Positions 59,119 through 64,000 of a stretch of 64,000 nt of DNA are shown here, in pieces. A program made the translations under genes and the position numbers. Location of the stretch: NCBI GenBank assembly GCA_035771175.1, contig CM069608.1, forward strand, positions 28,582,019 to 28,646,018, read 5' to 3'. The stretch is from Paratinospora sagittata (Eukaryota; Streptophyta; Magnoliopsida; Ranunculales; Menispermaceae). Numbering within the stretch: position 1 is the first letter of the stretch; the number at the start of each line of letters is the position of its first letter. The notes beneath the pieces were generated by a model. That model searched no databases. It was not told where the DNA came from and worked only from the letters and a program-made list of their open reading frames with translations.

Positions 59119-60821
59119 TGTTGGCCCTGATATGTCCAAAAGGGGGGTGAATTGGACACTTAACAGGTTTATGCATTTCTCTTCAAATAAATAATATAGT
59201 AAATGTAGCAGATTTTGGCAAAATGTACAAAACATTAAATAATGAACTATAAAGAATAGTACACATGATTTACAGTGGTTCGGCCACGCCTACATCCACA
59301 CCTAAGCTTCTTAATTAGGATTTTGTCCAAACTCCACTAAATGACCTTCTTCATAGATGAAGATCAAACCTTCTATAGTTTCTCAACTTCGCAAGCTTGA
59401 GAACAACCTTAATAGTTTCTCAACTTTACAAGCTTGAGAACAACCTTTACAATTTGAGCAACACTTGCTCTATTCCAGTGACAACGGTCACTAATATCAA
59501 TGAATACAAGATTAAGATATGATTCCCTTTACTTAGAATCAAAGAGATACTTACAAGGCATTGGATTGAACTTCGAGTATCACAGTATTCAACAAATGAT
59601 GGTTAATGAAGTGCAACTAAAAAAATCAAAGGTTCACAATCCTCATTTTCGTTTCTGGAAAACTTTTGCAAATGTGAAACGAAGTGCAGCAATTCCAGAG
59701 AATGTGCTTTGAAGTATTTTAAAACAAATCAGAGGTATTTGCGCAGTGATGAAGACAAGTATAACTTTAAAAAATTGATAGCACAAGTGAAAACTATTAG
59801 ATATATTCGAAAATGAATTCTCAATTTTATGGTTTTATGTATGTTTTTGTTCTAAGGCAACACATACATACATACATATATATATAGATGACATTGGCGG
59901 TTGACTTGATTTTCAAGAATGCTTTTGGCGCACAAAGTAATTTCAAACCAAACAGATAAATTCTTTCTCAAAGTGGATTGATGCAGTCTTTGCAATCACA
60001 ACAGCAGCACCTGAATCTTCTGTGCATACATGAGAATAGAATGTTCTTGAAAAGGTTCTACGACGTTCTGAAAAGTTTCAAAAAGTTATGAAAAAGTTTT
60101 TTTGAAATGGTGCACAGTTATCAACTTTATTACAGTGCCAAGATTAGCGTCCTGATAGTCGGTTAGCGTCCTGACGCATAAAAACAACTTTTGTCATTTT
60201 GTTCCTTGAGGGGGCTCATATTCAATAAGCGTCCTGCTGAACTGTGAAGTGAGAGTATTACTGAAATGTAAGCGTCATGACTTACTTTAAAACTTTTCAA
60301 TCAAAGCTGTGAAGGCGCTACTATTCAGTCAACGTCCTAATGTGTTCAAAAACATTTAAGTTTAGAAAATGATTAGCGTGTTGATATTCAATCAGCGTCC
60401 TGACAAGTTCATACGGTTGATTCAATGAGGGCGCTAATGCATGAATAGCGTCCTGATAAACATGAATAGTTTTCAACCTAGAACATTGTTAGTGTCCTAA
60501 TGTATCATCAGCGTCCTAACCCGATAGGTGCAGGAGGGCGTTGCTGAGACATTAGTGTCCTAATACACACTTAAAACTATTTTTGACATTTTTCCATATT
60601 TTTAGTACTTGATTGAACAAGATTAAAACTCAGTATTTTGGATCAAATCAATCATTAAAAATCCATCATGAGTGATCGAAGAAATGAATGAAAATTCTTC
60701 AAAAATAAGTCAATTAAAACATGCAATTATGCAAAGGCATGAACACTTGCTGAATCATGTGATACCACAGATTCTACGATCTTATCAAGTTCTAATAACA
60801 TAAAGTTTTATCATCAAACGA
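59119..60821 (-). repeat. SIRE-type LTR, - orientation
   Basis: It starts (+ strand) TGTTGGCCCTGATATG and ggggggtgaattggac, then 'gtggttcggccacgcctac'. It contains three palindromic 'tctcaacttt.caagcttgaga' units at 59375-59450, a TATA-type zone at about 59880, and gagggcgct/agcgtcctga hairpin units (60150-60560). The inner end is placed at tcatcaaacg by comparison with the LTR at 45671. It is probably the 3' LTR, or a part of it, of the - strand Copia at 62880-64000. Confidence 0.65.
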
Positions 60822-60884
60822 TCATGGTCCTCTGTTGAACCAATTATCCTTATGTCCCTTACGAGAATATGTCCCTAATATGAA

Positions 60885-62859
60885 AGATATTTTGATGACT
60901 ACAAACCACATTCTGTTTTTGATATTATTGCACATATGACATATCTAATCTTATTTGAAGGTTTCAAAAGAATCAATGATGCATGGCGGACGTATTAAAG
61001 ATCTACTTGAAGACCATGACCATTTGAAGATGTTCGGTAGTATGATTAGATTATGATAGGTTGTAAAACCTTCTATGCCATTTGATTCAGCATTATGCAT
61101 GACTGCAGGTTTTAATCAAATTGACATATTTGATTTAATATTGAAATATCATGTTTTATCGAGCTTTCATCGAGAAATCAAAAAACACATTTATAGAGTC
61201 TTTCAGGACACTAATGTTTTAGCTGCGCCCTCTTGGACTTGGTGAGTCAGGACACTGATAAAATATTAGGACACTCAAGGTTGAATTGAATTGATTCATT
61301 AGAACGCTTACTTGTAAGTAGCGGCCTTCCTTTTGTCAACCTTTGAGAATGTCAGGACGCTGACTTAGTTTTAGCTCGCTGGAAGTTCTCTTTGTTTTTA
61401 AGTGATTTCTATCTTTAAGGACGCTGATAGTTATAAGTTGAATAAACTATCAGGATGCTATTTGTGTAGGAGCGCCCTCATCTTTAGAATCAACTTAATA
61501 ACTTTTAGGATGCTTACTGTCCATCAGCGAACTTAATACCTTTTAAGTTTGTTTTAAAACAAAGTAGGACGCTTACTTGTGAGTAGCGCCCTTGTGCGTT
61601 TATATGTTTTTAAAACAAAGAAGACGCTAATTGTCGAAGTAGCACCCTCATGATTTGAGTCGTTTAATCGTCAAAGTAAGTTCAGACGCTCACGATTTAG
61701 TAGCACCCTCACTTCACTGTTTAGCAGGACGTTTATACATAATGAGCACCCCTTAAGGAACAAAACGACAAAGTTGATATTATGCATCAGGACGCTGATT
61801 ATGGAATCAGGACGCTAATTCAACAAATGTTACTGTTCTGACAATGACATTATTTCTGTTAACTTCTTCAATACCGTACAAATACTTTTCAGAACTTTTC
61901 AGAATCGTATAACTTTTTCAGAACTTTTGAACGTTCTAATATTGTGTTAGAACATTCTTTTTTCGTGAAAGGATCAGATGATTCAGGAACTATCGCCGTA
62001 ATATGCACAGAGCTGAATCGATCCATTTCGGAAAAGGATGTAGACGTTGTATTTGAAATAACCTAGAGTGCCAAAATTCGTCAAGTCCATTGTGCCTTTG
62101 TTATTTATATATATATGTGCTGCCTTAGAGCATAAAACTACTAATGATATACGAAAACTAATATTCATTCAAAAATGTATTAAAAGTTTTCACTTGTGCA
62201 AAAGCTCTTTGAAATAAGTCTTCTTTCATTTGCGCTTGAACTTACGATCATTTTGAAAGAAAAACTTCAAGTCTTCTGGATTAATTGATTTTCATCCTCA
62301 TCATTTTGAAAATCCAAAGCTCTTTGAACCTGTTTTCAGCTTAACTTCATCATACATATTTTGCTGAATCTGTGGTCACAGAAGGTTCAATCCAAAGCTT
62401 TGTAAGTATTACTTTGATTCTAAGTAAAGGGAATCATATCTCATCTTGTATTCAATTTGCAATGACAGGTTAGTCACTGGGCAAGAGCAAGTGTTGCTCA
62501 AAGTTGTAACGGTCTTCTCACACCCAAAAGTTGAGAAACGGTCATCTCACACTCGTATGTTGAGAAACGATCATCTCACACCCGGAAGTTGAGAAACAGT
62601 TATCTTACACCCGTAAGTTGAGAAAATGTATTGATTTGATCTCACCCGTAAGAAGATCCATAGTGGAGTTTGAACAAATCCTAACTGAGGAGGTTAGGTA
62701 GTGGATGTAGGAGAGGCCGAACCACTATAAATTCTGATTGCATTGTATCATTTACATTTACTGTATTTAGTTGTTATACTTTGTTTAATCTGCTTTCATT
62801 AATCCGCACATTTTTAAGAAAGGTTAAAATCTACTAAGTGTCCAATTCACCCCCCTCTT
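60885..62859 (+). repeat. SIRE-type LTR, + orientation (inverted partner)
   Basis: It starts ttttgatgactacaaacca and runs through eight caggacgct ... agcgccctc units (61205-61760), a TATA-type site, and four 'ctcacacccgtaagttgaga' units (62515-62640), to cacccccctcttgg. It lacks the final tatcagggccaaca, so its U5 end is cut. It lies head to head with the preceding LTR. Confidence 0.65.
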
Positions 62860-62901
62860 GGTTTGTAATCATCAAAATATGGTTTGTAATCATCAAAATA
62901 T
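62860..62901. repeat. Perfect 21-bp tandem duplication
   Basis: ggtttgtaatcatcaaaata plus one base, twice in tandem, exactly at the break between the inverted LTR and the - strand Copia. The word is the LTR start motif of this family. Confidence 0.9.
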
Positions 62902-64000
62902 CTTTTCTCATATATGCGGGTCATGAGGGTAATTTGATTAAAAAGTTCCTTGTTTCCATATGATAAGAGTTTTGCACCAAAAAAATACATATTTGCATAT
63001 TCTCCCCTTGACTTCATGGATATGACTGATGCTTCTAAAGATATTACTTCTCCCCTTGATGAAAACATCAAAAAGAGGTAAGCATCAAAATTTCATAAGT
63101 ATTCAGAAAACATCCCAATCTCTCTTCAGATATGAACATACTGGTCCTTAGGTAAGCTTTTAGTGAAAATGTCAGCCAGTGTTCTTTGGTGCCAATATGA
63201 GTCAATTTAACATCACAATTTTGCACATGATCTCGCAAGAAATGATGTCTTATTTATGCTTAGTTCGGGAGTGCATTACAAGATTCTTTGATATGTTAAT
63301 ATCACTAGTATTATCACATAAAATTTCAACACATTCAACAAAATGTTGATAATCCTGAAGTTGTTGTTTCATGTATAATACCTGAGAACAACAACTTCTA
63401 GCTGTGGCATATTCTACTTCAGCTGTGGATAGTGCCACTGAATGTTATTTCTTACAAAACCAAGAAAATAAGAATTTCCAAGAAAGTGACAAAATCCTAA
63501 GGTACTTTTTCGATTTGTTAGACATTCGGCATAGTCATAGTCCACATAACTTTTTAGTTCAAATGACGTACCTTTGGAATACTAAATTCCTATATTAGTT
63601 GTGCCATTAATGTATCTAAAGATTCGTTTGACACATTTTAAGTGAGATTCTTCAGGATTTGATTGAAATCTCGCACAAAGACAAACATTGAACATAATGT
63701 TAGGTCTACTTGCTGTGAGGTACAAGATACTTCCAATCATGCTTCTATATAGTTTTGGACCAATTGATTTCCCTTTTTCATCTTTATCCAGTTTGATTGC
63801 AGAGTTACAGGGAGCATCTATTGATTTCAAACTATTCATTTGAAACTTTTTTATCATTTCCTTATCATATTTTGCTTGACTTATAAATGTGCCATTTGGG
63901 ATTTGCTTAATTTGTAAGCCTAAAAAGTATGTAAGTTCTCCCATCATACTCATTTCAAATTCATTTTGCATTATCTTTGAAAACTCATCACACAATTTTT
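62902..64000 (-). pseudogene. SIRE-type Copia reverse transcriptase end, RNase H and 3' region
   Basis: From the right: CDEFSKIMQNEFEMSMMGEL, TYFLGLQIKQIPNGTFISQ, SRPNIMFNVCLCARFQSNPE, then RNase H with MALSTAEVEYATARSCCSQV, CVEILCDNTSDINISKNLV and HSRTKH. It is close to the element at 9958-11302 but clearly distinct. Frameshifts near 63590 and 63440. Two purine tracts (caaggggaga on the - strand at 63001-63010 and 63049-63058) and MMFSSRGE-like sequence follow as the 3' region. The RT catalytic part lies beyond the window. Confidence 0.88.

Overview
The window reads as nuclear DNA of a flowering plant, most likely a eudicot. It has two intron-containing host genes with GT-AG splice sites, AT-rich noncoding DNA, and nested plant-type retrotransposons (Copia, Ty3/Gypsy Tat-like, long solo LTRs, LINEs, hAT MITE, Helitron-like copies). 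I see no prokaryotic features, tRNA or rRNA genes, or CRISPR arrays.

Layout. 1-1663: the 3' half of a + strand Copia element (RT, RNase H, start of its 3' LTR). 1664-4790: the 5' half of a different Copia element on the - strand (hinge, integrase, protease, gag, PBS, 214-bp LTR). 4889-7423: a probable solo LTR. 7424-18928: a large SIRE/Maximus-type Copia element on the - strand. It carries an extra ORF beyond RNase H, and its gag is split by a second solo LTR (14309-17079) with a perfect 5-bp target duplication. 19078-25200: LTR-like and LINE-like remnants, MITE-like foldbacks and AT-rich intergenic DNA.

25748-30870 holds an LRR receptor-like (pseudo)kinase gene: two exons, 642 residues predicted. 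Convergent with it, on the - strand at 41886-31497, is a four-exon gene for a small protein resembling the myosin-I TH1 tail (217 residues predicted). Its 9.4-kb first intron has collected RTE and L1 LINEs, a hAT MITE inside one L1, and LTR debris. 42440-45400 has another LINE fragment, two repeats and a pair of Helitron-like copies. 45671-47526 is a SIRE-type solo LTR.

47648-58277 is an almost complete but dead Ty3/Gypsy element of Tat type on the - strand: LTR, PBS, gag, protease, RT, RNase H, integrase, LTR. Between its integrase and 3' LTR lies a complete gene-like unit in antisense: TATA box, coding sequence related to the 'putative gypsy type transposon' family, three short GT-AG introns and an AATGAA poly(A)-like signal, then a 68-bp tandem repeat. 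59119-64000 has two SIRE-type LTRs head to head in inverted orientation beside the pol gene of another - strand Copia element.

Only the two host genes look intact. All transposon ORFs carry stops, frameshifts or lost catalytic residues. The most interesting point is that two unrelated retroelements each carry an accessory ORF with its own TATA box, one sense and one antisense. Other points worth a check are filler-type junctions, an inverted LTR pair, and arrays of short hairpin units inside the SIRE-type LTRs.
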